A stretch of DNA of 34,862 nucleotides, taken from Cyclobacteriaceae bacterium (GTDB lineage: Bacteria > Bacteroidota > Bacteroidia > Cytophagales > Cyclobacteriaceae). Shown here piece by piece: positions 1 through 9,100 of this stretch (position 1 is the stretch's first letter; the number at the start of each line of letters is the position of its first letter). The notes under the pieces were generated by a model that had not been told where the DNA came from, did not search any database, and saw only the letters and a list, made by a program, of their open reading frames with translations. The translations under genes were made by a program, and so were the position numbers. Location of the stretch: assembly GCA_021604845.1 (NCBI GenBank), contig BQJT01000018.1, positions 1 through 34,862 of the forward strand, read 5' to 3'.

Positions 1-690
1 TGCCATGGTGTGCGGGACATATAAGAAAAACGGTTTTGCTTGATTTCTACGAATAAAATCTACTGCTTTTTCGGTATACCGTGTGGTCAATTGATCCTGT
101 TGATCCATGGTGGTAATCAGCTCCAGCGTTTCGTTTCCTTCAATTAATGGCAAAGGTGGGTGGCGCGATTTTCTATGGGTGGAATCAGTTGCCTTCGTGC
201 CATTGTAATGAACCGGCCACATGTCATTGGAATACGGCAACCCGAAATATTCATCGAATCCATGCTGTAGCGGTAGAAACTGCTTATGATGTCCCAGATG
301 CCACTTACCAAAAACGCCGGTGGCATAGCCAACCGACTTCATCAGTTCGGCCAAAGTAAGTTCTTCATCTGCCAGTCCGTGGTCAGCCCAAGGCATTAAC
401 GCTCCGGTAATGCCAATCCGGTTTGGGTAACATCCCGTCATCAAACCGGCTCTGGAAGCGCTGCAAACTGCCTGGGCAGCATAAAAATGAGTGAATCGCA
501 TGCCGTTTGCGGCCATTTTGTCCAGATGTGGGGTTGAAAAACCGGTAGCGCCAAAACTTCCCAGATCTCCATAACCCTGATCATCGGTAAAAATTACCAC
601 TACATTGGGCTTGTCTGCCGGTAGCTTAGCTTGTTGACCACAGGAGATTAAACAGAAAAAGAATCCCAGATAGAAAGGGAGAACGCTCAT
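1..690 (-). CDS. S1-family sulfatase lipoprotein, 3' end outside window
   Basis: This is the N-terminal 230 residues of a type I (formylglycine) sulfatase, which hydrolyses sulfate esters, probably from a sulfated sugar in the periplasm or on the cell surface. Seen directly: a short hydrophobic leader with lipobox L-I-S-C (Cys17), the metal-binding pair D36-D37 in the motif T-D-D-Q-G-Y-G-D-L, and the modification motif C76-S-A-S-R followed by A-G-L-M-T-G. Cys (not Ser) in this motif, with Ala at position 3, is compatible with FGE or anSME maturation. A G-K-W-H-L-G-H motif follows. I chose the start at 690. An in-frame ATG at 708 would add MPIDFK, but position 690 lies one base after the stop of the sulfatase remnant upstream and gives a cleaner signal peptide. 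The gene is open at the left edge of the window. Confidence 0.93.
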   Translation of the reverse strand, partial: MSVLPFYLGFFFCLISCGQQAKLPADKPNVVVIFTDDQGYGDLGSFGATGFSTPHLDKMAANGMRFTHFYAAQAVCSASRAGLMTGCYPNRIGITGALMPWADHGLADEELTLAELMKSVGYATGVFGKWHLGHHKQFLPLQHGFDEYFGLPYSNDMWPVHYNGTKATDSTHRKSRHPPLPLIEGNETLELITTMDQQDQLTTRYTEKAVDFIRRNQAKPFFLYVPHTMA

Positions 691-691
691 T

Positions 692-826
692 TTAAAGTCG
701 ATTGGCATTAAAATTCCATTCATCAATTTGTGAATCCGACCGGCTGTTCATGATCAATCGCATCTCTTCCACTAAATCCGGGTGTTCATCAGCCACATCT
801 TTCATTGGTTTGCTGGACCTCGGCAG
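692..826 (-). pseudogene. Remnant of a second sulfatase (C-terminal tail only)
   Basis: The strand opposite the ROK gene carries about 45 in-frame codons reading LPRSSKPMKDVADEHPDLV and continuing through V-E-E-M-R-L-I-M-N-S-R-S to a TAA at 692-694. The pattern 'V-A-D-E-H-P-(D/E)-(L/V)-V-E-x-M, I-M-x-x-(A/S)-R' near a terminal W-N-F is typical of the last 40 residues of S1 sulfatases. The frame is closed by TAA at 827-829, and no sulfatase sequence was recognised further upstream. It therefore looks like the tail of a deleted tandem sulfatase. The TAA is one base from the ATG of the intact sulfatase, so the two were probably co-translated once. The family assignment rests on by-eye similarity. 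Confidence 0.6.
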
Positions 827-1033
827 TTATTCCAATTTGCCGCACCGATTTACGCCGGGTAAGTTTGCATGAAATTACTCCATAGTCACATTTATTATCT
901 CAACGGCACATTTTTGTCGCTGAACAACTTTCTCTACAGATTGTGGTATAAAAGCATAAGAACATGACTGTTCGGCTAAAATTTTTTGCGGCTGCTCGTC
1001 TTTGGTTTAAATTCGAAGCGAAACCAAGTAAGA

Positions 1034-2008
1034 ATGTATCTCGGAATTGACATAGGAGGGACCACCACCAAGTTGGGCCTGGCAGATTCGTCTGGCAGAT
1101 TCATATCGGAAAATTCGTTTTCAACTGCCTCCTACTCTAGTGTCAGTCAGTTCCTTTCAGCGCTGGATGGAGAGATAATCAGAATGGTATCTTTGGTTGG
1201 TGATCAACTGGAAGGTATAGGAGTTGGAGCGCCCAGTGCTAACTACAGGACAGGAGTAATAGAAAATGCTGCGAATCTTGGATGGAAAGGACAGCTGAAT
1301 ATAAAGGGTCATTTAGAGGAAATTATGAAATGCCCGGTGATGGTGACCAACGATGCAAACCTGCCGGCAATTGGTGAGATGACCTATGGTGCTGCTCAGG
1401 TTATGGAGAATTTTGTGACCATAAGTCTGGGTACAGGATTGGGCTGTGGTATCGTTGCAAATGGCATGCTGGTGGGTGGACATCATGGGATGGCAGGTGA
1501 ATTGGGGCACGTAAACGTAAAGCGCGATGGAAGGTTGTGTGGGTGTGGGCGCAGGGGATGCCTGGAAACTTATGTTTCAGCTACCGGACTTAAAAGAACG
1601 CTTTTTAAGCTGTTAGCAGATTATAATGGCGGACAGAGTGAACTGGAAGAATGTACTTACGAATCCCTAAGCGCAGACCAGATAACCGAAGCTGCTTTAA
1701 GAGGAGATCAGCTGGCAGTAGAGACTTTTAAGTATACAGGCAAGGTACTTGGCCGCACGCTGGCAGACCTTTTATTGATCACCGATCCGGAAGCGATATT
1801 TCTGGTCGGAGGAATGGCCAGAGCGGGCGATCTCTTGTTCGGACCGACAACAGCAGCCCTGAACGAGAGTAAGATGACAACTTATGAAAACAAGGCCGAA
1901 ATACTGCCCAGCAGCCTGCCTCCGGAAAAAGTCTCAATACTTGGGGCCTGTGGATTGATTCAGCATTTAAATCAGCCCAAGGAGAAAATAAACAGACAAC
2001 TACACTAA
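1034..2008 (+). CDS. ROK-family sugar kinase (hexose or amino-sugar kinase)
   Basis: A 324-residue ATP-dependent cytosolic sugar kinase of the ROK family. It has the N-terminal phosphate loop D-I-G-G-T-T-T-K (residues 6-13), the catalytic-site motif T-N-D-A-N-L (Asp107), S-L-G-T-G-L-G near 131-137, and the ROK zinc site E-L-G-H159 with C169-G-C171-G-R-R-G-C176-L-E. The reading frame can be extended upstream to a TTG at 986. The ATG at 1034 puts the ATP loop at residue 6, as is usual for the family, and follows an A-rich leader. The next gene, a NagB-like fusion, begins 10 bp downstream, so a GlcNAc, ManNAc or glucosamine substrate is the best guess. Glucokinase activity cannot be excluded from sequence alone. 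Confidence 0.88.
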   Translation: MYLGIDIGGTTTKLGLADSSGRFISENSFSTASYSSVSQFLSALDGEIIRMVSLVGDQLEGIGVGAPSANYRTGVIENAANLGWKGQLNIKGHLEEIMKCPVMVTNDANLPAIGEMTYGAAQVMENFVTISLGTGLGCGIVANGMLVGGHHGMAGELGHVNVKRDGRLCGCGRRGCLETYVSATGLKRTLFKLLADYNGGQSELEECTYESLSADQITEAALRGDQLAVETFKYTGKVLGRTLADLLLITDPEAIFLVGGMARAGDLLFGPTTAALNESKMTTYENKAEILPSSLPPEKVSILGACGLIQHLNQPKEKINRQLH

Positions 2009-2018
2009 AGATTCTAAT

Positions 2019-3983
2019 ATGGAAAAGGTATTAATGGATAAGGCAACCTCGATTCGAAATATAAAATATAAAGAAGTTGGCAGGGACGAATCAACCCGGT
2101 TCGAGAGGATTCACACTGAAATATTTGAAAGTTCATCAGATGCATCATTGGCCATTGCAGGAGAAATAGCCCTGCTTATCAGGGAAAAGGCTGCGAAAGG
2201 AGAAAAATGTGTGCTGGGACTAGCTACCGGCTCTTCACCTTTGGGTGTATACAAGGAGTTGGTGCGATTGCATAAAGAAGAAGGGCTGAGTTTTGCCAAT
2301 GTGGTTACCTTCAACCTGGATGAATACTACCCCATGGACCCCAAGGCATTGCAAAGCTATATCCGGTTTATGGGTGAAAATCTTTTTAATCATATTGATA
2401 TTTTAGAAGAGAATATTAACATTCCCGACGGTACATTGGATCAGGATCTGGTTTCCGTTTTCTGTGCTGATTACGAAAAAAAGATCGATGATTACGGAGG
2501 ACTTGACTTGCAGATACTGGGTATAGGACGAACCGGGCATATTGGATTTAATGAACCGGGCTCTCATTATAATTCTCTAACCAGAATGGTGACACTGGAT
2601 CATCTGACGAAAACTGATGCTGCCAGTGATTTCTTTGGAATGGATAATGTGCCTCGGCGTGCTATTACCATGGGGGTAGGTACCATATTCAAAGCGAAAC
2701 GGATTTTGCTGATGGCATGGGGAGAAGGCAAGTCGGCGATAATCAGGGAGACTATCGAAGAAAAAATAAGTGATGCTGTCCCCGCCAGCTACCTACAGAA
2801 CCATCCTAAAACTACTATCGTTCTTGACACCGCTGCTGCAGCGGAACTGGTTAGGATAAAAACACCCTGGAGAGTTGGTTCATGTACATGGGATGATCCA
2901 TTGTTAAAACAGGCGGTGATCTGGCTCAGCCAAAAATTACAGAAGCCAATTTTGAAGTTAACCGACCGTGATTATATGGACAACGGTATGGATGAACTGA
3001 TTGCAGAGCACGGTCCTGCATACAATATTAATATAAAGATGTTCAATGTGCTTCAGCACACCATTACCGGCTGGCCAGGAGGCAAACCAGGCGCGGATGA
3101 CACCTATCGACCTGAGCGGGCAGACCCGGCGAAGAAAAGAGTAGTGATATTCAGCCCGCATCCTGATGATGATGTGATTTCAATGGGCGGGACTTTTATC
3201 AGGCTGGTGGATCAGGGGCATGATGTTCATGTTGCCTATCAGACGTCTGGAAACATTGCGGTGTTCGATGAGGATGTAGTGCGTTTTGCAGACTTCTTTA
3301 AAGATTTTAACGCCGTATACAGCGCAGGAAACCGTGAAAGTAAGCGGTTTTATGAGGAGGTAGTAAGCAACGTAAGTAACAAACAACCCGGAGATATTGA
3401 CACTCCGGTAGTGCAGAAGATCAAGGGTTTGATACGTAGGGGAGAAGCCAAGGCGGCCTGCCGCTATATTGGCATTGGTGATGATAACGTGCATTTCATG
3501 GATATGCCGTTCTACGAAACAGGATTGATTCAAAAGCAGCCTATTGGGGAGGAAGATGTAAAGATTGTGATGGATTTACTGCAGGAGGTAAAACCACATC
3601 AGATCTATGCCGCAGGTGATTTGTCAGATCCACACGGAACTCACAGGGTATGTCTGGATGCCATTTTTCAGGCAGTTGAACGTTTGAAACCGCAAAGCTG
3701 GATGCAGGATTGCTGGTTGTGGCTATATCGTGGAGCCTGGCAGGAATGGGGTATTGAAGAAATTGAAATGGCAGTTCCTTTAAGTCCTGGGGAGTTAATG
3801 CGAAAGAGAAAAGCCATCTTCAAGCACCAGTCTCAAAAGGACTCAGCGTTATTCCCGGGAACAGATATGAGGGAATTTTGGCAAAGGGCGGAAGACAGGA
3901 ACAGAAGCACTGCGGGGATTTATGATAAGCTGGGACTTCCGGAGTATGAGGCCATGGAAGCATTTAAGCGATGGCACTTTTAG
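2019..3983 (+). CDS. NagB-like glucosamine-6-phosphate deaminase fused to PIG-L/LmbE deacetylase domain
   Basis: A 654-residue two-domain protein, against about 260-270 residues for ordinary NagB. Residues about 30-290 are NagB-like: A-T-G-S-S-P phosphate loop (69-74), N-L-D-E-Y-Y with Asp101, and G-I-G-R-T-G-H-I-G-F-N-E-P (168-180). In classical NagB this last motif reads G-x-G-x-D-G-H-I; here the catalytic Asp is Thr172, while His174 and Glu179 remain. Residues about 373-600 are PIG-L/LmbE-like, with zinc motif H381-P-D-D-D and a second H539-G-T-H542. The PIG-L family removes N-acetyl groups from GlcNAc-type substrates. Long NagB-like fusions of this type are known in Bacteroides. The gene is probably an operon partner of the ROK kinase and ends at a strong hairpin. 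Deaminase activity is uncertain because of the Thr substitution; the deacetylase site looks intact. Confidence 0.88.
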   Translation: MEKVLMDKATSIRNIKYKEVGRDESTRFERIHTEIFESSSDASLAIAGEIALLIREKAAKGEKCVLGLATGSSPLGVYKELVRLHKEEGLSFANVVTFNLDEYYPMDPKALQSYIRFMGENLFNHIDILEENINIPDGTLDQDLVSVFCADYEKKIDDYGGLDLQILGIGRTGHIGFNEPGSHYNSLTRMVTLDHLTKTDAASDFFGMDNVPRRAITMGVGTIFKAKRILLMAWGEGKSAIIRETIEEKISDAVPASYLQNHPKTTIVLDTAAAAELVRIKTPWRVGSCTWDDPLLKQAVIWLSQKLQKPILKLTDRDYMDNGMDELIAEHGPAYNINIKMFNVLQHTITGWPGGKPGADDTYRPERADPAKKRVVIFSPHPDDDVISMGGTFIRLVDQGHDVHVAYQTSGNIAVFDEDVVRFADFFKDFNAVYSAGNRESKRFYEEVVSNVSNKQPGDIDTPVVQKIKGLIRRGEAKAACRYIGIGDDNVHFMDMPFYETGLIQKQPIGEEDVKIVMDLLQEVKPHQIYAAGDLSDPHGTHRVCLDAIFQAVERLKPQSWMQDCWLWLYRGAWQEWGIEEIEMAVPLSPGELMRKRKAIFKHQSQKDSALFPGTDMREFWQRAEDRNRSTAGIYDKLGLPEYEAMEAFKRWHF

Positions 3984-4022
3984 GGAACTTTGAGTTTTGA
4001 ATTTTTAGTTGGTCAGGCCCTA

Positions 4023-4050
4023 ACTAAAAACTAAAAACTAAAAACTAAAA
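4023..4050. repeat. Four perfect tandem copies of a 7-bp unit (ACTAAAA)
   Basis: Four head-to-tail copies of ACTAAAA lie at 4023-4029, 4030-4036, 4037-4043 and 4044-4050, directly against the terminator hairpin. Read on the minus strand the array is T-rich and supplies the U-rich tail after the hairpin that ends the LytTR gene. Confidence 0.85.
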
Positions 4051-4074
4051 GCCAATGCCTAAGCATTGGCTTTT
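4047..4074. terminator. Bidirectional hairpin terminator shared by the NagB and LytTR operons
   Basis: A perfect 12-bp stem (AAAAGCCAATGC at 4047-4058 and GCATTGGCTTTT at 4063-4074) with a 4-base loop. On both strands the stem ends in a T run, so it can stop transcription from the left (NagB fusion) and from the right (LytTR). The minus-strand half encodes the last residues of the LytTR protein, and its TAG stop (4059-4061) lies in the loop. Confidence 0.88.
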
Positions 4075-4781
4075 AATATGTGTTCCTTTACCTCCTTGCG
4101 GAAGTTCCTGCCAATAGGCAGTAGTTTGCTGGCAATTTCAACGCAGTTTCCTTCTATTGATTTTACCTTGTTTACGGATATGGTATAAGATTTATGGATA
4201 CGGATAAAGCTTTCAGAGGGCAGGATTTTGGCCATGCCATTTAAGTTCTGATGGGTTATGAGGTCTTCGTAAACCGTTCTCACTTTCACATAGTCTTTCA
4301 AGCTTTCTATATAAAGTATTTCATCCAGGTACACTTTTACCATCTTTTTATCCACTTTCAGGAATACGAAAGATTTTGCGTTTTCGGGTATGGTCACCAC
4401 CGACTGTTTAGGGGCATTTTTTTCACGCAGTGCCGCATTTACTTTGTCCATTGCTTTTAGAAACCTTTGGAAGGAGATTGGTTTAACCAGGTAATCCAGG
4501 ACATTCAGCTCAAACCCCTCTGCTGCGTAGTCGCGGTACGCGCTGGTAATAATTACCAGGGGGGGATCTTTTAAGCTTTTTAGGAAATCAAGTCCGTTTA
4601 GCGTTGGCATATTTATGTCCAGGAACAACAGATCAACCGGGTTCTCGGAAATAAACGAGAACGCCTCCATGGCATTTTCACAACTGCTTAGCACTTCGGC
4701 TGACTTAAATTGTTCAAGAAATTTCTTGATCACATTGATGGCCAGCGGTTCATCATCAACTATTTGACATCGAATTTTCAT
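4059..4781 (-). CDS. LytTR-family response regulator
   Basis: A 240-residue cytoplasmic DNA-binding response regulator of the LytR/AlgR type. The receiver domain (1-115) has acidic pocket D9-D10, phospho-acceptor D55 (L-F-L-D-I-N-M-P), T79-S80 and K100-P. A LytTR DNA-binding domain follows at about 140-236, with the typical Y-I-E-S-L-K-D-Y-V, F-I-R-I-H-K-S-Y and G-R-N-F-R-K-E-V elements. Its start lies inside the end of the sensor kinase gene (26-bp overlap), so the pair is translationally coupled. The stop codon sits in the loop of the shared terminator. The pair is divergent from the SusCD operon 0.3 kb away, making that operon a plausible but unproven target. Confidence 0.93.
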   Translation of the reverse strand: MKIRCQIVDDEPLAINVIKKFLEQFKSAEVLSSCENAMEAFSFISENPVDLLFLDINMPTLNGLDFLKSLKDPPLVIITSAYRDYAAEGFELNVLDYLVKPISFQRFLKAMDKVNAALREKNAPKQSVVTIPENAKSFVFLKVDKKMVKVYLDEILYIESLKDYVKVRTVYEDLITHQNLNGMAKILPSESFIRIHKSYTISVNKVKSIEGNCVEIASKLLPIGRNFRKEVKEHILKANA

Positions 4782-5868
4782 AGGCTGGGATCTTTAAAGT
4801 AACTGTATAAAGCTCGGGTTCATCTTGTATATTCAAATGGTAGTTTCTTCCATATATTAGTTTTAGCCGGCGTTTAATATTTTCTATACCTACACCATTG
4901 TGGCCCTCGTGGTGGTATGGGTTTGGTGATGACGCATTCAGCTGATCATACTTTTGATTCTGGACGGTAAAAGTTATCAGACTATCGTCAATGTCAAGCC
5001 TGATATTTATTTTTATTTCTTCTATTCCGTCACCACATCCATGTTTAAAACTGTTTTCAATAAAAGGCAGCAGCAACAGCGGAGGGACATTGTGACTGCT
5101 AACTTGTCCACTTATTTTAAAACAGATGTTCAATCGCTTTCCGAATCGAAGTTTTTCCAGATCGAGGTAGTTTTGAATATAACTTACTTCCTTAGAAAGA
5201 TGTACTTTCCGCTGCTTCCCTTCATAAATTACATAACTCATTAATTCAGAAAGCTTCAATACTGTTTCCGGGGCCAGGTCTGATTTGTCCAGAGTTAACG
5301 AATACAAATTATTGAGGGTATTGAAGAAGAAATGAGGTTGTATCTGCGATCGCAGAAATGCCAACTCTGTCTTATAATTGGTTCGTTCTAGCTGTCGCAT
5401 TTTTTTTTGACTTTTGCCCCAGTCCAGTAGAAATTTAAAGGCGGTGATAAACCCCTGAACGTAAACCTCTCCGATTACCAGCTCCAGCACATACTGCTTG
5501 ATCGGAAGCGTATGGTTGGGACTGACTTCGAAAAAGTTTTCCAGCATTATTCTTCCCCCCACTGCCATTAGAATACCAACAGAGACTATTAAAAAGTATG
5601 GCACGAGCTTTTTGGGCAAATACCTGGGGATCAGGTAGTAAATGTTTAAGTAGGCCAGCCCCATGTGCATGGGAAACTCAATTAGGTTATTATAAAAGGC
5701 AGAGATGTAGTCCTGATTATAACTTCCCCAGCGAATTACGTTAAATATAAAGTAGAGGGTCCAGAAAAGACCGTGGTAAACCAGTGGCTTATCCAGGTGG
5801 CTAATAATCTGGTTACCCCTGAATTTAGTGGGAAGGATTGCTGATAATTTAAAACCACTGGTATTCAT
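4756..5868 (-). CDS. LytS-type membrane sensor histidine kinase
   Basis: A 370-residue inner-membrane kinase. Four hydrophobic segments are visible at about 31-46, 62-80, 90-107 and 128-148. The HisKA_7TM/LytS-type kinase core (His_kinase, PF06580) follows: L-R-S-Q-I-Q-P-H179-F-F-F-N-T-L-N-N-L with the phospho-accepting His179, then the N box L-L-P-F-I-E-N-S-F-K-H-G, and the G box G-V-G-I-E-N-I-K-R-R-L. No large extracytoplasmic sensor domain is present, so the signal is probably sensed in the membrane or through another protein. It is transcribed with and overlaps the LytTR regulator, its likely partner. Confidence 0.93.
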   Translation of the reverse strand: MNTSGFKLSAILPTKFRGNQIISHLDKPLVYHGLFWTLYFIFNVIRWGSYNQDYISAFYNNLIEFPMHMGLAYLNIYYLIPRYLPKKLVPYFLIVSVGILMAVGGRIMLENFFEVSPNHTLPIKQYVLELVIGEVYVQGFITAFKFLLDWGKSQKKMRQLERTNYKTELAFLRSQIQPHFFFNTLNNLYSLTLDKSDLAPETVLKLSELMSYVIYEGKQRKVHLSKEVSYIQNYLDLEKLRFGKRLNICFKISGQVSSHNVPPLLLLPFIENSFKHGCGDGIEEIKINIRLDIDDSLITFTVQNQKYDQLNASSPNPYHHEGHNGVGIENIKRRLKLIYGRNYHLNIQDEPELYTVTLKIPAYENSMSNS

Positions 5869-6193
5869 AGCAAATACAATTTAATAATAACCTGACAAAT
5901 TGAGTTGCTATTTATCTAAACAACTTATTTTAGTCGCTGAACCGTCCAGATTCATCGCTCTAATGGCATTACGTAGAAAAGCGATGGTTTTTAGCATCTT
6001 AGATAATTTATTTCAAATGATCAAGTATTGATATTAATTAGTATCATAAAGAGTACCTTTAGTGAATTAAACATTGGCAAGCAACCGTGTAAATACAGCT
6101 TCCTCCTGAAACTGACCTTCAAATGTTGGATTCAGGAGTGCAGCTTATTTAATATAACCATGCAATTATAAATTCTAATTAAACTGTTAACAT
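5869..6193. promoter_or_regulatory. 325-bp divergent intergenic region, kinase/regulator versus SusC
   Basis: This gene-free spacer must hold promoters for the minus-strand kinase operon and the plus-strand SusCD operon. A loose match to the Bacteroidota -7 element (TAnnTTTG) is TACCTTTA at 6054-6061 on the plus strand, with a TTG at 6028-6030, but the spacing is longer than usual. No clear LytTR direct repeat was found. The SusC leader also contains the hairpin listed separately. There is no Shine-Dalgarno sequence before ATG 6194, as is normal in this phylum. Confidence 0.4.
6103..6138 (+). other. Inverted repeat in the SusC 5' leader
   Basis: CTCCTGAA at 6103-6110 and TTCAGGAG at 6131-6138 form a perfect 8-bp stem with a 20-base loop, 55 bp before the SusC start. 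CAGCTT also occurs twice, at 6096-6101 and 6141-6146. It could be an mRNA leader structure or an operator half-site pair. No T tract follows, so it does not look like a terminator. Confidence 0.4.
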
Positions 6194-9100
6194 ATGAGAA
6201 AGCTATTACTACTTTTAGTTTGTATGTCTTTCGCGCTAACATCAGTACTTTGGGCGCAGGACAGAGTTGTAACCGGTAAGATAACCTCGGAGACCGGCGA
6301 GGCATTACCCGGTGTAAACGTGCTCATCCAGGGTACCACTCAGGGTACTACTACGGATGTGGACGGTAATTATTCATTGAATGTCCCATCAGACGCTGCC
6401 AATTTGATCTATTCATTTGTCGGTTATCGCAGTCAGGTGATCGCCATCGGAAACCGGTCGGTCATTGACATTGGATTGCAAGAGGATATCGCTGCTTTGG
6501 ATGAGATCGTAGTGACGGCTTTTGGAGTAGAACGTGACAAAAAGGCCATTACTTACGCTGCTCAGAATGTTAATGTGGATGATATAGCAAAAGCCAGGGA
6601 AACCAATGTGGTTAACTCTCTTGCCGGTAAAGTGGCAGGGCTTGATCTGGTAAAATCCAGCGCAGGAGTTGGTTCCGCATCCAGAGTTATATTACGAGGT
6701 AATCGTTCTGTAGCCGGAAACAACCAGCCGCTGTACATCGTTGATGGAGTTCCTGTTAATAACAGTTCCCAAGGCAATCCGAGCGCTGAAGGTGGAGGTG
6801 TACAAGGCGGGGATGGAATCAGCAACATTAACCCTGATGACATCGAGTCGGTTACGGTATTGAAAGGTCCTAACGCTACTGCGTTGTACGGATCAAGAGC
6901 TGCTAACGGTGCTATTGTCATTACTACTAAAACAGGAACACTGGGCCAGGGGATTGGTGTTGAGTTCAATACCAATGCATCTATTGACAAAGCCTACGTT
7001 CTGACGAACTTTCAAAACGTTTATGGTCAGGGTAGTAAAGGTACTTATGTAAAGAATGGAGAGCTTGCCTGGGGTCCACGTATGGATGGTCAGCTAGTAG
7101 ACCACTGGTCACCAAATCCCAACTTCGAAGGACCGGCGCAATACGCTTTTTCTCCACACAACAATTTTGAAGACTTCTTTCGTACAGGTTCAAACTTAGC
7201 CAATACTTTAACCTTGACCGGTGGGTCGGATGATGTAAGAGGATATTTTTCCTATACCAATACCCTCACCAAGGGGATTGTGCCAACCAACGATCTGCAG
7301 AGGAATAATGTAAACGTCAGGGTTGACGGTAAATTATCTGAGAAGCTATCTTTTGATGCCAAAATTACCTATTTCAACCAGAAGGTAGATAATAGACTAG
7401 CCACGGGTGATTCATATTTCAACCCAATGAGGGCATTATATCGACAACCAAGTAATATTTCACTGGACCAAGCCAGAGATTTCGAGTATATCGACGAAAC
7501 TGGAACTCCCCGGCAGCATTATTGGAACCCGAATACCAACGGGGGAGAAAATGTATATTGGATGATTAATCGAACCAGTGCCGAAGAGATCCGGAACAGG
7601 GTTATTGGGTTAGCGTCACTTCGGTATCAATTTACTGACAATATTAGCCTTCAGGTACGTAGTTCTGTCGATCAGATTTATGAAAATACCGAAGGAAAGC
7701 AGTATCATGACACCTACACCATTGCTGATGCTGGTAACTATCAGTTGAGGCAAACTCATTGGACCGAAATGAATAACGACTTTTTGTTGAATTACAATAA
7801 TATGAGCATGTTCGGCAGTGATTTGTGGTCACTGGATGTTTCGGTTGGAGGTAACCTGCTCTATCAAAAGTATGAGTATCTGGAGACCAGAACCGACCGG
7901 CTACTTAAGCCGAATTTGTTTGTGATTAACAACACTAGTAGTATCCGAGCCACTCAGGATTTTAACGAGAAAAGGGTTCATTCACTCTATGCCTACGCTT
8001 CAGTAGGATATAATGGGTTCCTGTTCCTGGATATAACCGGAAGAAATGACTGGTCATCGACCTTACCACAAGACAACTGGTCTTATTTCTATCCTTCAGT
8101 AGGTCTCACCTGGGTACTAACCGATATGATGGATAACCCTCCAAGTTTCCTGACCTATGCTAAATTGCGAGGAAACTATGCGGAGGTAGGTAATGATACC
8201 AGTCCTTATCAACTTCAGTCGGTATTTAATTTTGCTGCAGGAGGTAACCTTGGCTATGCCGGTAGAGGAGGAAGTTTGCCAGCTGAAAGTTTAGAGCCTG
8301 AAAACACCAAGTCCTGGGAGTTTGGATTTGATACAAAATTCCTGGATAACAGATTAGGCCTGAATTTTACCTGGTATAAAACCAATACATTCAACCAGCT
8401 GTTGCAAATACCGCTTCCAAGAGCTTCAGGATTTACCAGTAAATTTATCAATGCGGGTAACATTCAGAATAATGGAATTGAGCTGGTATTGACAGCCACG
8501 CCGGTAACCAACGCGAACTTTACTTGGGATATGATGTTCAATTATGCGATGAATGACAGTGAAGTGATTGAACTGACCGACGAACTGACCGAGTATACTA
8601 CCAGGGGTCGTAGCTGGATGACTACCATTAAAGTTGTGGAAGGACAGCCATACGGTCAAATATTTACCAGAGCGTTTGTACGAAATGATGCCGGACGGGT
8701 GCTTATCAATGACTTAGGATTGCCGGTTACCACTCCTGGTCAGACCGTACCAATGGGTAATTATAATCCCGATTGGTTTGGTGGTATCACCAATAATTTC
8801 ACCTTCAAGGGAGTACGTCTTGATGTGGTTATCGACATGCGAATGGGTGGAGATATATTTTCATTCACCGAGTCCAACCTGGCTAGTGACGGATTTTCTG
8901 ACTATACCCTGGAAGGTAGAGATGGCTTCATAGTGGACGGTGTCAAAGAATCTGACGGTAGTGAGAATGACATAGAAGTGACTGCGGAAGAGTACTGGTT
9001 ATCTCTTGGTGGCAGAAATTCTCCCACCGGAGAACCGTTTAGATACGATGCGTCTTTCGTTCGTCTGAGAGAAGTGGTATTGGGTTACACTCTTAATTTT

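Noticed and set aside
986-1033. N-terminal extension of the ROK kinase from TTG 986
   Set aside because: It would add 16 residues ahead of the ATP loop that ROK proteins lack; ATG 1034 places the loop normally.
3180-3533. 117-codon minus-strand open frame
   Set aside because: It is antisense to the PIG-L domain, whose zinc motif is clearly coding on the plus strand.
4023-4050. Short tandem array considered as a CRISPR fragment
   Set aside because: The unit is 7 bp with no spacers and no cas genes nearby; it is a simple tandem repeat.
5869-6193. Possible LytTR binding direct repeats
   Set aside because: Only one imperfect GTT-containing site next to the SusC ATG was found, without a second copy at the expected spacing.
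6562-6990. 142-codon minus-strand open frame
   Set aside because: It is antisense to the conserved plug domain of SusC; the protein is low-complexity and matches no family I know.
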